Assembly: GCA_011037195.1 (NCBI GenBank)
Contig: JAAEAF010006799.1
Coordinates: 186,001 to 250,000, forward strand
Source of the DNA: Triatoma infestans
Taxonomy: Eukaryota > Arthropoda > Insecta > Hemiptera > Reduviidae
Direction: 5' to 3'
Length of the DNA stretch: 64,000 nucleotides
Part shown: piece by piece, positions 11,442 through 24,825 of the stretch
Layout of the letters: the number at the start of each line of letters is the position of its first letter
Numbering within the stretch: position 1 is the first letter of the stretch
The notes under the pieces: generated by a model
Told to the model about the DNA's origin: nothing
Databases searched by the model: none
What the model saw: the letters and a program-made list of their open reading frames with translations, nothing else
Made by a program: the position numbers and the translations under genes

Positions 11442-12879
11442 GGGTACAATTAAGGCCGTACGATCGGTCATATTACAACGTTCAGTAGCTCGCCAAAATT
11501 TTCGCCAAATTACTCTTAAAATTAAATACTGAATCAAATTTGTCATCTCTATAAAAATAATTAATATCTTCAAACAGATAATACAAATATCTTCAACAGA
11601 GGAATACAAAATGTCTAATCTTCGGCAGTATAATACCATTCCAAGTAGTTGTTAATTTGTTATCACTTCTTCTTAAGAGGAAGTATTGTGATCGTATCAA
11701 TTTGCATTATCGAGATTTCCTCGGAAATACACATTTTGAAATCTCTTGAGACCAAAAAATTTGTTTTTAGAAGTTGGTCTGGATATATGTGGTCTCAGCT
11801 TGACTCAAAAATGAAAAATCTCAGACAATTGAAAGTTTTTTTGGATTATTTAATCAAACAACCCAAGAAACTTGAAAAACAGCCTTTTAAAATAAAATGA
11901 CACCAATTATTGTCTTGATTCAAAATTTTGATATTACGTTTTAGTTGAACACAGATCTAATAAAGTTGTTGTCAAAATCAGTCAACCGGAAGTACCTCTG
12001 TTTTGAATAAATTTCTTTGTTATGGTTTTTGCGATTTTTCATGAAAACAGTTACAACGATTTTCTTTAAACTTTTATTTTCCTGATTCCAATAACCCTGA
12101 AATCAGAGATTTAATTTTTTTTTATTCATGCATCGCCAAGTTTGTGTGTATTACTGGCATTGTCAATCAATTCCAATTTTTTGGAAGTTAAAAAACTTAC
12201 TTTTGTCGAAGTCCAAATCGTTCACAAATTTACTATTTGTCTGAGATCTTAATATACCCTGCTATCGGATACAACTTCTCCTATGTCTACGTACAACGGT
12301 GTAAATATGCTTTAAACTTCTCATGACCAATAATTATTTGTGTTAATTCGTAGTTTAGTAACAGTTTCTTAACCTAGAGTCGGTCATAATGAGTAGAATA
12401 ACTTATGTAATGTTTTGGTGTGATGTGTATTTGTGGTAGCGCGAGCGATTTTGTATAAAGGGCTTGTAACTATGTTGGAGATAGAATATAGAAGTATAAG
12501 AATAATTAAGAAGTTACCACTGTTAACAATTAAATATAATCTTTCAAATAATAACTACAACTTATTTGATATTATAAACTTATTTAATATATTGTGAAAC
12601 TGGCACAGATATTTAGAGAGCGATTCCTGAAGTAGTGTTTCGATGTTTCCACCTTGATTTGTAGCACAAGTCTGTCCTTAAAATATCTATTCTCTTTGTT
12701 TCTTCAATTCCTCCCCTGTGAGAAGAAGGGGTAGTACAATGCCATAATTGTTCTTGTACCGTACCAGTAACTGGACTTGTATACGTGGCCCTTTTGCAAT
12801 GGAATGTCACAATTCTGATTTTTTTATAATTTAATATTATTTTCAAGTTTCTTGCATCCATCACACTTAGTAGAAAACC
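11442..12879. other. Intergenic with degenerate TIR-element pieces
   Basis: About 11660-12130 resembles decayed interior of the TIR element family (AAGAGGAAGTATTGTGATCG end, then AGTCAACCGGAAGTACCTCT) but has no clean borders. No host gene was found. Confidence 0.4.
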
Positions 12880-13835
12880 TTACTGCTTGCGATCAACAAG
12901 TATTACATTGAAGTTGTAAATTAAACTAGAACAAGGAATTCTGGGTATCTTACATTGAACACGAACACTTGGTTCTTAGATGTTTCCTTTGCCAATAAGT
13001 CGGTTATCTCGTTGCCATTTCTTTAAACTTGTTATACTAATTATTATTGTTATTATTATTATTAATATTCGTCTGTGGGGGTAGACCAAATCCTACGCTA
13101 TCCACTGGGCCCATATAGCTACCCCAAAAGAAAAACAACAAACCGGGTCTAGAACAAAACTCCAGTCTCATGTCTAATCCATATAGATTCACTGGTAGAC
13201 CATAACCTTAAAAGGAAATAGTCTAAGCTCTTCCACAGACATCCTGTTCCGAACTAAAGTCCTGAACCTAATTTTCTTACAACCCAAGGTCATTAGATGG
13301 ATAGGGCATTAGCGTTATTAAGTAGAGATATCTCGTTAAACCATAATGCCCAAAGAGGGATGATCGAGGAAGGTCTATATGAAAGACACAGCGACATCTA
13401 ATTAATAGCCCTGTCCGGACTTACATTAAGTATCTTAGATTATCGACAACCCACGGAACTCATTCATTGTGAAGAATACTGTGAAGCTATCCATGACTGG
13501 AAGCTTGACAGGCATTTGCCAAAGACGTATCAACAATCCGATGGAAGGGAGAGAATTGGCAAACCTATCCACCTCCTCATTCCCAAAAATTCCCATAAGA
13601 CTTAGTATCCAGATTAGAAGTATGTCCTTCAATATAAAAAGCTCTTCCATTCTTCTAGAACATTCTAGTACCAACTTGTGATACCAACTACATAGGTATA
13701 TAAAGAGTTATAATTTTAATTGTTACATATTTCCGGCCCAATTCGTTTTAGGTGGTTTTTTGAGGGAAAGTTGATGTTAGAGTTTCCTGTAAAGCGCCAT
13801 TCCAGTATTTTATACAATTCTATCACTTATATAAT
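12880..13835 (-). mobile_element. TIR-element interior carrying a truncated LINE (composite copy 1)
   Basis: On the minus strand, 13690-13040 is the 3' end of the LINE family seen complete at 25227-29506: the RNase H tail block LECSRRMEELFILKD, then GIFGNEEVDRFA, then the 3' end with CATATAGCTACCCC-type sequence. The flanks on both sides belong to the TIR element. The same composite, with the same LINE 5' junction (CACAAGTTGGTACTAGA), occurs in opposite orientation at about 35740-37870. This copy lacks the Helitron found in the other. Confidence 0.65.
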
Positions 13836-14215
13836 ATTAATAATAACAAATAAATTTATTGTCAAAATTCCGAATTTGAAAAAATCGATTGGAAGTGTGA
13901 CTGACTCTACTGAACTGTTTCATCAGTTTTCGTTTTTTTTAGATAAAAATACCAACGAGATTTGTTCTAGAAGTGGTCGTGGTCTGTTCAAAATAAAAAC
14001 AAACAGATACATTCAATCCATTCGCAATAAGCACTTTTTTCATAATCATGAGACCTAAAAACATTTATCTCCGTCTGTAGAAATTATCTCTCACAGAAAT
14101 AAGAGAAAGTAACACTGGCAACAAACAATATTAAGAAATCCATAAAATTACAGGATAAAGGCTGATGGCCTTTAAAAAATAATTAATATTGTTCAGTAAA
14201 AATATTTTTTTGTTT

Positions 14216-14435
14216 TTTTTTTTTAACTTAAGGCGCGAGAACATCTTGGTCATTGGCGCCTGGAAATTTGTCACTGCACTGCCGGCCTTCGGACAGTGTT
14301 CTCTCGATACAAACAACAGTGTCCATTACCGAACACTGAGCTGCAGAGGTTCCTAGGAAGGATAAAAACCAACTTTGCAGTGGACTCGAATCTGGAACCT
14401 CCGCATAGGATTCAGCATGCTACCATAGAGGTAAT
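14216..14435 (-). mobile_element. SINE family A, degenerate copy
   Basis: Tail block CACTGCACTGCCGGCCTTCG and a decayed tRNA-like head (GGACTCGAATCTGG near 14385) are readable on the minus strand. A T-run at 14203-14223 is the antisense of its A-tail. A TIR-element end (AAGAGAAAGTAA) lies just upstream at about 14103-14114. Confidence 0.65.
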
Positions 14436-14751
14436 CATAAGAGGCATATTGTCTTGATTCTAATGCTGATGGATGAATACTGAAATATTATATCATCGTT
14501 ATTCTTGATCATTCTGATAAATGGGTCCCTCAGGAGTAGCACAGAAACAGTCAAATTTATATTTTAGTTTGAGCAAACTCTCTACGGACTGGAACGCCAA
14601 CAAAATACATTATGAATACAAACATTATTATGAATAAAATCAAAAATTTCAAAATTACATATTATTCTATTGTATTGTCAAAATAAATAGTAAGTTTAAA
14701 AATATTTTAAAAGGTATTCCAAAAGATACTATACAGAAGGCAAGTTTTATT

Positions 14752-14990
14752 TTTTTTTAAATTTAAGGTGCGTCAACCATCAGGTGGTCATTGGCGCCAC
14801 GAGTCTTCTCAGTGCACTGCGGGCCTCCGGATAGTGTTCTCTCGTTACGGATAACACCTGTCCATCACCGAACAGTGAGCTGTAGAGGCTCCTTGGAAGA
14901 AAAAATTTAAGGGGTAAGCACTGGACTCGAACCCGTGACCTCCGCGTGGGAGTCCAACACGCTTACCACTGAGCTAATCCCTTCCCTTAT
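14752..14990 (-). mobile_element. SINE family A, tRNA head plus tail
   Basis: Minus strand: box A AGCTCAGTGG near 14970, box B GGTTCGAGTCC near 14925, tail block with CGCAGTGCACTGAGAAG, and an A-tail antisense to the T-run at about 14750-14758. The 200-bp 5' module of the full-length copies is absent here. Confidence 0.75.
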
Positions 14991-16380
14991 TTCTTAGAGA
15001 ATTACTATTCTAGATTAGTAGATTTTCTTAAATGTAATTTATTAAATCCTTTTAATTAAAAAAAAAAAATATTATAATACACCCCAATAATAAGTTGGAG
15101 ATATCGGAAAATAAATAAACATATGACATGCGACAACTATCAAGAGGGCAAAGTCTTTTATATCATTATTTTATTAATAAGAAAGAAATCGATTCAATAA
15201 AGCGTGCCGTTAATCATAAAATAACCATAACAAAACCATTACATAGGCCATTTTAACTATTATCTCACTAAAATTGTTTAGATTGTTATTATATTTATTA
15301 TGCATTTTTAACAGTACCAATTGCAAATTATTTGCATAATAGATAAACATTATTATTTTTTTTTCAAGAATAACTAAAAGTCCGACTTCTTATTTAGTTT
15401 TTTTCAGTTTTTCGTATTTTTTCGAAAGCATTTCCATTTCTAATATCTAAATACTAGGCTAGACTAATAATGGGGGACTCCAAGGTAATAGGGTAGGTAG
15501 TGTGAAAACAAAATATTATAGAAAACATTAATTATCTAATTTTCATTCTCAGTAAATTTCGCCGTAAATTTTTGATTTTTTTTTTTTTTATCAACACAGA
15601 TGGAAATAAAATTTTTATTAGGGCAGTTCGATATTTATTTATCAATAAAACAAATATTAAATTAGAAATAGTATATTAAAAATAAAAATTAACAGTGCTA
15701 AGTTTATATTCCACAAATATATCCATATAAAACTATGTCAAATTATTTTTAAAAAGATACGGGCCTTTGTCTACTAGAAATCGAAATCAGAAGAATCGTA
15801 TGAAAACTTAAAAAAATAATCGATGATCACCCAAAACTCGTATATTATTATCGTTTTATTTTATGATTTGTGCAAGTCATTCAATGAATTTCCTATTGTT
15901 TATTCGATCTGCCCATACCTCTCATGTGAATTAATTCAATCAATATGACCATTTAATTGACTAGATAGCCATTTTTTTTTTTTTTTTTTTTTTTGTATAA
16001 ACATTTGCAAGGTCATAGATCATTCCATTCTTTCTGAAATAACTTACCTCGTACATTATATTACATTATTTTTTAATTGATAAATTAAAATTTTTAATTG
16101 CTTGATTAGTCTAATTTGTTATCAGATTATGTTAAATAATACTGCAATAATTTATTTATTTATTTTTTTAATTGGAAAATATAATTTCTACTAACCGATT
16201 CAGAGAAAACAAGATTATTTAGGAATAGATTAAATATTTAACGATGCCACTAGATTTATGACATGAGATAAGTGAAAGTGACGTTCTAATATTATTTATT
16301 TAATTAGTGTTATTTATTAAATTGGCTGCCTAGCAACGCAGTCAGCTGGAGGCAGGTTACTTTGGTAAGGTATCTTGTAA
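14991..16380. other. Very AT-rich intergenic sequence
   Basis: Holds a T-run at about 15970-15994 and many short A/T tracts. No gene or recognisable element seen. Confidence 0.5.
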
Positions 16381-16382
16381 GA

Positions 16383-17320
16383 TTTTTTTTTTTCAACTTT
16401 TTATTTGCCATTTACACTGTTCAAAGTGGTACAATAAGTAAATATGGTGAGGGTGGTAAATGGCTTGAATGGTGGGCATCCAATGATGATCTCCATTAGT
16501 CCACAAGGTGATCGCGAGGCCAACGACGCCTCAGTCGCCTTCGGGGGTTGGAAAGAAATGTGGTTGAGGACAATTTAGCTGCTAATGGATTAAGATGTGT
16601 TGATAAGTTTTTGTGAAATCTATTGTAACGTGTTTTAGTAAGTTCGGATATAAAAGGAATTGTGAGATCTTTATGTATAGTTAGGTTACTGACATAGAAT
16701 GGTGCGTTTACAATGCGGCGGAGGATTTTAGATTGAAGAGTTTGTAATCAGTTGATATTAGATCGTTTAGCTGAACCTTAAAGTTCAAGTCCGTAAGTCC
16801 ATATAGGTGCTAGGAGGGATAGATACAGTCGTCTTTTATTATGAAGTATTTGATCAAGTAGTCTGGCTAGAAGCTTATATCTTTTGTTTAATTCTATTCG
16901 TTTAAGTCTTGTATGAGGATTCCAGGTGAGTCTCTTGTCGAGGTATAGTCCCAGGTACCATGGTCGGCTGAAGGAATAGGAGAATTATATAAGTAGACAG
17001 CGGCAAGAGTTTTCCGTTTCAGTGTAAAGACTATGTATTTTGATTTATGTGGATTGGTTTTTTATTCGCCATTTTTGCAGCCAAGGTTCTAGTGAATGTA
17101 GATGTGATTGTAGAGAGCGGACAGAGAGCGTGGGATCAGCATGTGTGGAGAGAATTGCAGTGTCGTCAGCAAAGGTGTATATAGAAGTAGAGGGAAGTGT
17201 AGGTAAGTCGGATGTATAGACTGAATAAAGTAGTGAGGCTAAGACACTGCCTTGAGGTACCTCAGCAAGAATAGGATGTATAGAGGATTCGGAAGTGCCT
17301 TCAATTATCTGGAAGAATCA
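16383..17320 (-). mobile_element. Jockey-clade LINE, 5'-truncated, reverse transcriptase to poly(A)
   Basis: Read on the minus strand from 17320: a motif-B-like EVPQGSVL segment, then YTFADDTAIL near 17165-17195 with the catalytic ADD pair intact. Downstream are LLAPIWTYGLEL and LQSKILRRIVNAPFYVSN-type blocks typical of Jockey C-terminal reverse transcriptase, ending in basic sequence and an A-tail (T-run at 16384-16393). Stops and frameshifts break the frame. It is the best-preserved Jockey piece in the window, but it lacks the endonuclease and palm motif A. Confidence 0.75.
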
Positions 17321-17436
17321 ATTTTTTATTCTAAATTTAGAATTAAACCATCTCTAGGGAAATGGAAATAAGGCCAATTGATACGTTCAAGGATATAGAG
17401 TTATTTTGAAAAAATTTGTTGTAAAACACTCATACA

Positions 17437-18465
17437 ACTTTCTCTTAATCCAGTTTTTAAAATTGTAATTGACAAATTTTACAATGAGTATACCAAATTT
17501 AATGAAATTCGTTAGTGTTTTTATGGAGAAAATCACAAAAGCTGAAAAAGAAAAAAGCTGTTCCTTAAAAACACACTTCCGGTTTATTAATTATCTTGAA
17601 ACTTGGAATTTTGGCCATCTATTTATTACTAATTAATTTTGTCTAGATGGTAGAATTGTATAATCAACTAAGATAGCACTTTAGAGGCAAACATTGCGTA
17701 CACCTCAAACCCCCCACAAAAAAAGCCACCTTAATTTACCCGGAGTAATGTTTCAAATAAAAGTTGTAGCTCTTTATATGTGTGTAGTTCACTTACTTTG
17801 CTTAAAGAAAATCGCTGAAGTACCGTTTTAGAAAAATAGCAGGACATTGTAAAATACTTTTCAGTCAAAACGTACTTCCGGTCATCTAATTTTCCTCAAA
17901 CATGGAATTTCAACTACATATTTAATTCTAATTAATATTATTAAGATGATAGAATTGTGTAATAAGATGATAGAATTGTGTAACTGAAATAGCACTTTAA
18001 AGGACATCCTAACCCCACCTTTCCCCCATAAGTGCCCTTACGCATGCATTTTCCCGAAGAAATGTTTCAAATAAAAATTGTAGATCTTTGTGTGGGTAGT
18101 TGTTATACCAAATTTAAAGAAAATCGTTGGAGCCATTTCTGAGAAAATTGCAAAAAAGTGAAAAAATTATTCAGTTAAGAGGTACTTCGAGTTGAGGAAT
18201 TTTGACAGATAACATACTGTCGGATTCCATGGCGATACCCCAAATGGGAATATCAAGTTTGAACTTTCTACGATTTATTGTTTTTGAGCTATGCTTTTCA
18301 CATACACATATACACACACACGTCCACACACAGACCATTTATTAAAAATCACTTTTTTGAACTCATTGGACCTCAAAATGGATATTTCCGTTTTGAAAAC
18401 TCGATATCGAAAATTTGACATGTTGCAATACTTCCTCTTTCTATTACTAGGAAGTAAGAGAAAGT
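17437..18465 (+). mobile_element. TIR element, 1.03 kb, with internal tandem repeats
   Basis: Terminal inverted repeats ACTTTCTCTTA (17437-17447) and TAAGAGAAAGT (18455-18465). No coding capacity. The interior repeats a unit of about 300 bp: the ACTTCCGGT landmark recurs near 17575 and 17873, and a variant near 18182. A TCTATTACTAGGAAGTAAGAG border and a CA-rich tract near 18300 are shared with other copies in this window. Confidence 0.7.
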
Positions 18466-19500
18466 AATAAGTTAATGAATCATATTTTTATATAATTAAA
18501 ATAACATTACCATAATTTTTCAGCATAAAAAGATTTCATGAGTAATATTTAAATGTGTCTCTGAATTTAACACATGATTAGTAGTACACGTGGAGATAGT
18601 AATATGAAGTCATGCACTAATTATTGAGGGCCACGGTGAAGGGAACATATTACAAGTACACTTGAAATATTATTGACGTCAATTATATTGATTCACTTTT
18701 ATTGATAATTGATGGGTGATGGTGTTCTAAATTGTATTATAGCATTGGAATTAATCGTGCTATTCTTATTGGTTAACTAGGTTTCCATTTAGTGGAGTAA
18801 GTTTTTTTTTTTGGCGAATGCGGATTTTATTTCATTAATAAAACCATATAAATTTCCAAGCCATAATAATTACATTTTTGAATTACTCATTAGGCATATC
18901 AAAGGAATAACTAAAGAACAGTCCTTATTTGGACACATTAGTATAATTTGCCAAGCCATAGAATTAATTATAGAAAAAATGATAACCAGACCCTAATATT
19001 GAAATTAATGAATCTCCTTAAAGACAGTAATGAATTTTTGGAATATAAAAATTTAAGCAAACTTAGCGTAATTTAATTCTTCAGCGATTCGTAACTGGTC
19101 AAGGAGTGATGTTAGACTACAGCATTCCTGGCGATCTTCATCATGAGTGTTCTAGTTAACGAAGAGAATTAGATTTTAAAAACGATGTCACTCCTGCATG
19201 TCTTATTTATAAATATTAAACGGGTAAAACCCAATTACATATTTAAACATACAAACATAAATACATACTAATACTATACAAAAGTCAATAAAATATTAAA
19301 ATACGTAATAAAGAACATTAAACACAAATAATACATTATACAATATAAAAATACATATCATAAAATTTAAAGAATTCTTGATAGTAAGTAAGATTCAGTA
19401 ACTTAAAACTAAATAATTTAATAACAGCACCTTTATTATCTGATTACAGGCTTGAAATTTTGTCTAGTTCTTACTAAAAATAAGAATAGAGAAGTTATTT
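18466..19500. other. Intergenic, no gene seen
   Basis: AT-rich. One 61-codon chance frame near 18811-18996 shows no domain and has biased A/T-rich codons only. Confidence 0.45.
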
Positions 19501-20155
19501 TTAGAATAGAGATTCTAGGAAGAGGACTCCATTAAACGTAATCACAGTCATAATAGGAAATATTAAAAGTTATTTTTGGTCTAGTGGAGCATCTAGGAAT
19601 ATTAAAATTTATGAGGTAAATAAGTTATTGCAATAAATAAAATGGTGAATAATTTTGAAAATAAAAATAGAATCAGCAAGTAGTCTACGCAAATGTAAAT
19701 TTTGAATTTTAAGGTACAACCTAAGATCTTCATAGTTGATGGTGTCGCCTGGGTGGTGAACGATATGGAGGAAATGATTCTGTACCGCTTCAAGTCTTTT
19801 TACGTGACTGTTGTGATAAGGAGACCAAAACATATAGCTATACTCAAGAATTGGTCGAACAACGGACAGATACAACGATCTGAGAGTTGAAACTTTTGCA
19901 AGATTTTGATATAAATCCAAGACTTTTGTTCGCCTTGACTATGATAGAATTGATATGCGCCACATATCTGAGATCAGGTTCCATAAGAGTCTCCGAGATC
20001 CTTGTATTGACTCATCCATTCCAACTGTACACCAGAAATATTGTATTATTTATACATGAGTGGTTGCTTTATTCTATGGAAAGTCATAACTCTGCATTTG
20101 TTAATATTAAGTTTCATATTATTATTGATGGATCATTCTTGAAGCTTATCTAAAC
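19500..20155 (-). mobile_element. CR1/Jockey-like LINE reverse-transcriptase remnant
   Basis: Minus-strand translation gives LRSLYLSVVRPILEYSYMFW, SPYHNSHVKRLEAVQNHFL and YEDLRLYLKIQNLHLRRLLA. This is the classic C-terminal block of non-LTR reverse transcriptase (LYxSLVRPILEYxxxVWSPYxxxxIxxLExVQxxFL). Upstream, with frameshifts, NNNMKLNINKCRVMTFHR matches the NxxKCxxMxF thumb region. The copy is a pseudogene and lies just outside the duplicated OR segment. Confidence 0.75.
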
Positions 20156-20687
20156 AACATATACAGCTTAAGACTTATCAACAAATACTCTGTGGGTGGT
20201 GGGCGGTGTATTGCGTGGGAATAATTACTGGAAGAATAGAAGAGGAGAGTACGATTATTTTTTTTTGGATTTGGCTTTGGATGCATTCGCTATTTGTCGT
20301 GATAATTTGAATAGAAATAAATACTTTACTCACTTCTAGAACACAAAGTATTGGGTTCTATAACAAATGAATAAAGTGGAAGATTATTACCACTGAAATA
20401 TAACAAAAGTTGCATTCTAAATTCTAGGGAATATAAAATTCTTTTTTTTATTCACAAGAAATGAAAAATATAAGTTTAAGATTTGAATGAAATTGTTCAA
20501 ATAAATTAACCACCATTAAAATATACTAAGATTTTTTTATTAAATATATGTTTTTAACATTTCTAAAATCAATATAATAAAATTAATAACAGAAAACTCT
20601 ATATAATACTGGGCAACACTAACATAACATTTTCTAGAACTACTTGTTGACTACTGTCTTCTTTTCATTAGAAAACATTGCATGCTT

Positions 20688-23600
20688 CTATTTGGAGGCA
20701 TTCAGCAAATTAAAATATGAATATGCACTTCTGAGTACCTGAAAAATGTAATTATATTGTTAATATGGAATAGTTTTATTTAAAAAAATAAATATGCTGT
20801 GAATCATTCACACAACTTTCTCTCACTGCAATTATTGTAATTATAATTGACAAAGTGTCTTCAAACTAGGAATTTTTACTAAAGATTTTACGCCCTGTGG
20901 CTCTTAATGTTACATTCATATATTATAGTAGTGGAGAACGCAAATCACATAGTAGCGCTTTTATAGACTGCGCTTTCTTCAAATCCAACCTGCAGTGGGT
21001 TTGCAATTTAGAGATAACCAATGACAGATCAGATGGAACCTTCCTAAAATTTATTTTTCTAAAAACATATTTAAAATAAATTTACAATTCACGTACACGT
21101 ATGTATAGTTGGTATTCCAAGTTGACAAAAAATCGAAAGCACTAAGTCAAGGAAATATCGGAAAAGACGTTCCGAATACTGGCACTTCTGGTTAATCGAT
21201 TTTATTTAAACTCGGGGGAAAAAAAAAAATTGAGCAATGCATTTTATTGCACTTTAATATTTTGTAAGTAGTACAAGTGTATACTTATACTGAATTAACA
21301 TTTTGGAGCAAATCTTAACTTTATTGTTCTCTCATAAAATCAATTTACCCCCGAAAAATATACGAACTAATAGTGAGAGGACTCTGTATCAGTTAGTTAG
21401 AAAATGGGGTTTAAGAAAATGGTAGCCGATTTCGCCGAAAATGGCGAACACATATCTCACACACACAATATGGGATATTAAACCCAGTGGAAGCAGGCCC
21501 CCTGAGCAATTAAAATTGAGGAGACCCTTCGAATTTCCTAATACATTTTTAATTTTCCAACCAATAGTTTTAATAAATTAATATTATTATAGAAACTGAA
21601 TATTAACATTTATTAAAGAAAAATTAATTGTTTTTAATTGTAATAAACCAAATTTTAAATATTTACAATTCTGAATTTGTTTATGGGGGGATTCGTTTTT
21701 TTCTATCTTTTAGATATAATTTTAGAAAAATTAATTATAATTTTCTTTCAAGATCAAATTATATTACAGTTCTCGGACATCATCCGAGACAAAACATTAA
21801 AATCAAATCAGATTTGTTTGACTTCATTTTTTTTGGATTAAGTAAACATTTTAAGTCAACTAAGATTCATCAGATTCTGGTCATTTGCCAATCTTTGGCA
21901 AACTATAGTCCTCACACGTTGGTTAAGTGGCTAGCGCATTCACCTTTCGTGCGAGAATTCAGGGTTCTATTCCCGTGAAGGCAAAATCGGTGTTGACCCA
22001 GCATCGTGATAAAAAGTGGGAAAGTACAGTTAGTAGCGCCCTAAGTAGCGAAGGCCGGAATTAAACGGCGTGGGGGCTTGCTTACCAGACGCTCCCTATT
22101 CAAATCGCCATTCTGGCAAGCCTTGGCCCTTCATGCGTTGTTCTTTTTTTGTCAATTGTGCTGCAGTGAGCTGTCTGAGCTCTGTATCAACTATTTTGAT
22201 CGGTAGTCGCGTAGGCGGTGCCTATATTGCCTATTTGGTAATACAGCACTAACCCCCCCCCCCCGGACACATATACACAAAACAAATCCTTATAAACCCA
22301 CGAGAGAGAAAGTATTTGTTTGTACTCAAAGGACCTTTAAACATGTACGTATTTCCGCTGAAAACTCAACAGTTAGAGAAAGAAAAAACAAGGATAAAAT
22401 ATTAGAGAACTATTAAAGTATTTATTAACTATATTATTGTTGTTATTGTTAAAGATTTAGCTAATTATTATTAATAAGTATCAATATCAGTATAAATGAT
22501 AATAAGACTGAGATAGTACCTGGCAATATGGGAGTTCTAATAAAACACCCAAGCCAAAAAAAAAAGGATAAAATTAGCATTCATGATTTAAATAATTATT
22601 TTTTATGAACTGACATTGGCAAATGTATCCATAGAAGCATCCATAAATCCACCAGCGTCTACAACTAATGGTTTCAGCGCTCGATGAGCTATCATTAATA
22701 CATAAAATTTCATGTGTTCGCTGTGTTCAATCCAGTCACTGTCGTATACTTCATTAAGTATGTTTTCACTCTATACAGAAAATAAATATGTTGTAATTAA
22801 AATAGGTCGAATAATTTACTGAAATCTATCGATATATTGATAGTTTTAGTTTGACATTAATAATCGAATCAGAAAATTTGATAATAATATTTTTTTAAAG
22901 TCTTGACTTACCGCTTGTTTAATTTGCTCCCCATACCAACAGAATAAGAATGTATGAAACAGTTCTGCCATTAAGAAGAAAAAGAATGTAAATTTAGATG
23001 AGGGTTCGACTTCCTCCTAATAATAAACATATCCATCTGAATTAATAATATGATAATCTTAAATTGGAATGTATACAAAGATACATTTTGCATTATGCTG
23101 GACTGATGTACAAACTTATGGCCTTAGAAAGTCAGCTGTATTGCATTTATATGGTACAAGTAGCAGATAATTAAAAGTTAATATATTCTGCATATATAAT
23201 TTTTAATAGAAATAGTAAGTTATTAATGAAATAATAATAATAAAAATAATAGTATTAGGAGTAGCAGTAAAATGAAATTGTAATATAATTGCAAACAAAT
23301 GAATTTAAATGAACATAAACATCTGCAACTTTAATTTTACCAATTATCATTAAAAATTTTACTACACCTTTTAATGACGACTGTGTTGTATATGAGGACC
23401 ATTCATTAACTGAAGAACAATATAAATCAATGAACATCTGTTAAGAAGGTGCCATTCAGCACCATTGTCATCTGCTTAAAGCAGCTGTTTGCCCGCTGTA
23501 TGAGTGTAATTAAACTCTATGACTCAATCAACGATTGAGCAAGTCCTCTAGTAACGTGCAGTTTTGAAGAACAGCGTTCACTGATCCAATTTGTGGAATA

Positions 23601-24786
23601 TGAACCATCTGAACTTTGTTCCCGAATGCTTAAGCAGTAACTCGTGGGAACAACTGGATTGAACACTTCGAAAATAGTTCAACAAGTGTGTCTCATTGTG
23701 CAATGTGCGGGAAGGAATTGATGCGTGTCCTCAAGAAGTCATATGAGATAGAAGAAATTACTACTGAAAAATATTCCATAAGAAATACTGTAGATCATTC
23801 CATTGTTCATAATAGACTGGGACCATCGTAAAACAATAGGTTCATATTTTTATTGGACTTATAAAAAAGTAACGAGACTTTCTGTTTTCAAGCAAACTCA
23901 AACGTTATTTGATTGAAGGAGACAGATTGTTCGAAATTACTGTGACATGTGACCGTAAAAGCATCCCGGGTCTCTAGTGAGGAAAAAATACAAGACCAAA
24001 TATCGCCTAAATATGGCTAATGTACCGGATATTTTTTGGGGTTGCACAGAAGGAAGGGTCAGTGAGTCTAACTTATCTCACTCAGGTGATGAGACTCACT
24101 GAACACCATTTATATTCAATGAGAATATTAAGCATTGCAAGAACTTTACCCCGTATAATTTAAAGTGAGAGCAGGGTAGTGTAAGAACGAGTGGCAGACT
24201 GACTAGCATAGTTACGGTGGGAACAATAAGGTCGTTGAGGGTTGATAGTTGTTCGATGGTTCATCTTTTTTTTTAGTTGGCGTCAAATTGCACAGCGCTG
24301 GAAAACAAATATGCAGAACTGGCTCACATTTCGAGACCAAGAAATAAATTACTGCCGACATTAAAAAAAAAAAAAATACTACTTAAGGCTCGGCGTTTTA
24401 GGAGGAAATTATTTCGAAAAGCAGGAAGCAGGTAAATTGTGAGTTTTATTTAAGGCATTAAATGAAGAAGAAGTCTCTACTAATTTTTTAAAAAAATTGT
24501 TCATTTTAGATAAATATCTGGGATTTATTTATAAATATTTCGGGAACACTTACCGAAGTGAAAAGTATGCATGAGAGGCAGAGCATGAATGTGGCGCCGG
24601 TCATCATCATTAGGAGAGTATAATAGTATACATCATTAAATAGTGCAAACAACCTGGAAATAATACTGAGAATTATTGTATCTTTTATAACTAATAATCA
24701 AATTATTATATTAATTTGATTAAAATAATTAAGCTTAATGTATTAAATTACTTTGTCTTACTTTGTAAGTGGAAGCGGCACACTCG

Positions 24787-24825
<39 letters not shown>

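Noticed and set aside
22480..22550. Possible final exon of OR-1 (minus strand, open after an AG)
   Set aside because: It lies in the 163-bp retroposed insert missing from OR-2. The true last exon at 20738-20688 carries the SAYSYFNLL block and is conserved in all three genes.
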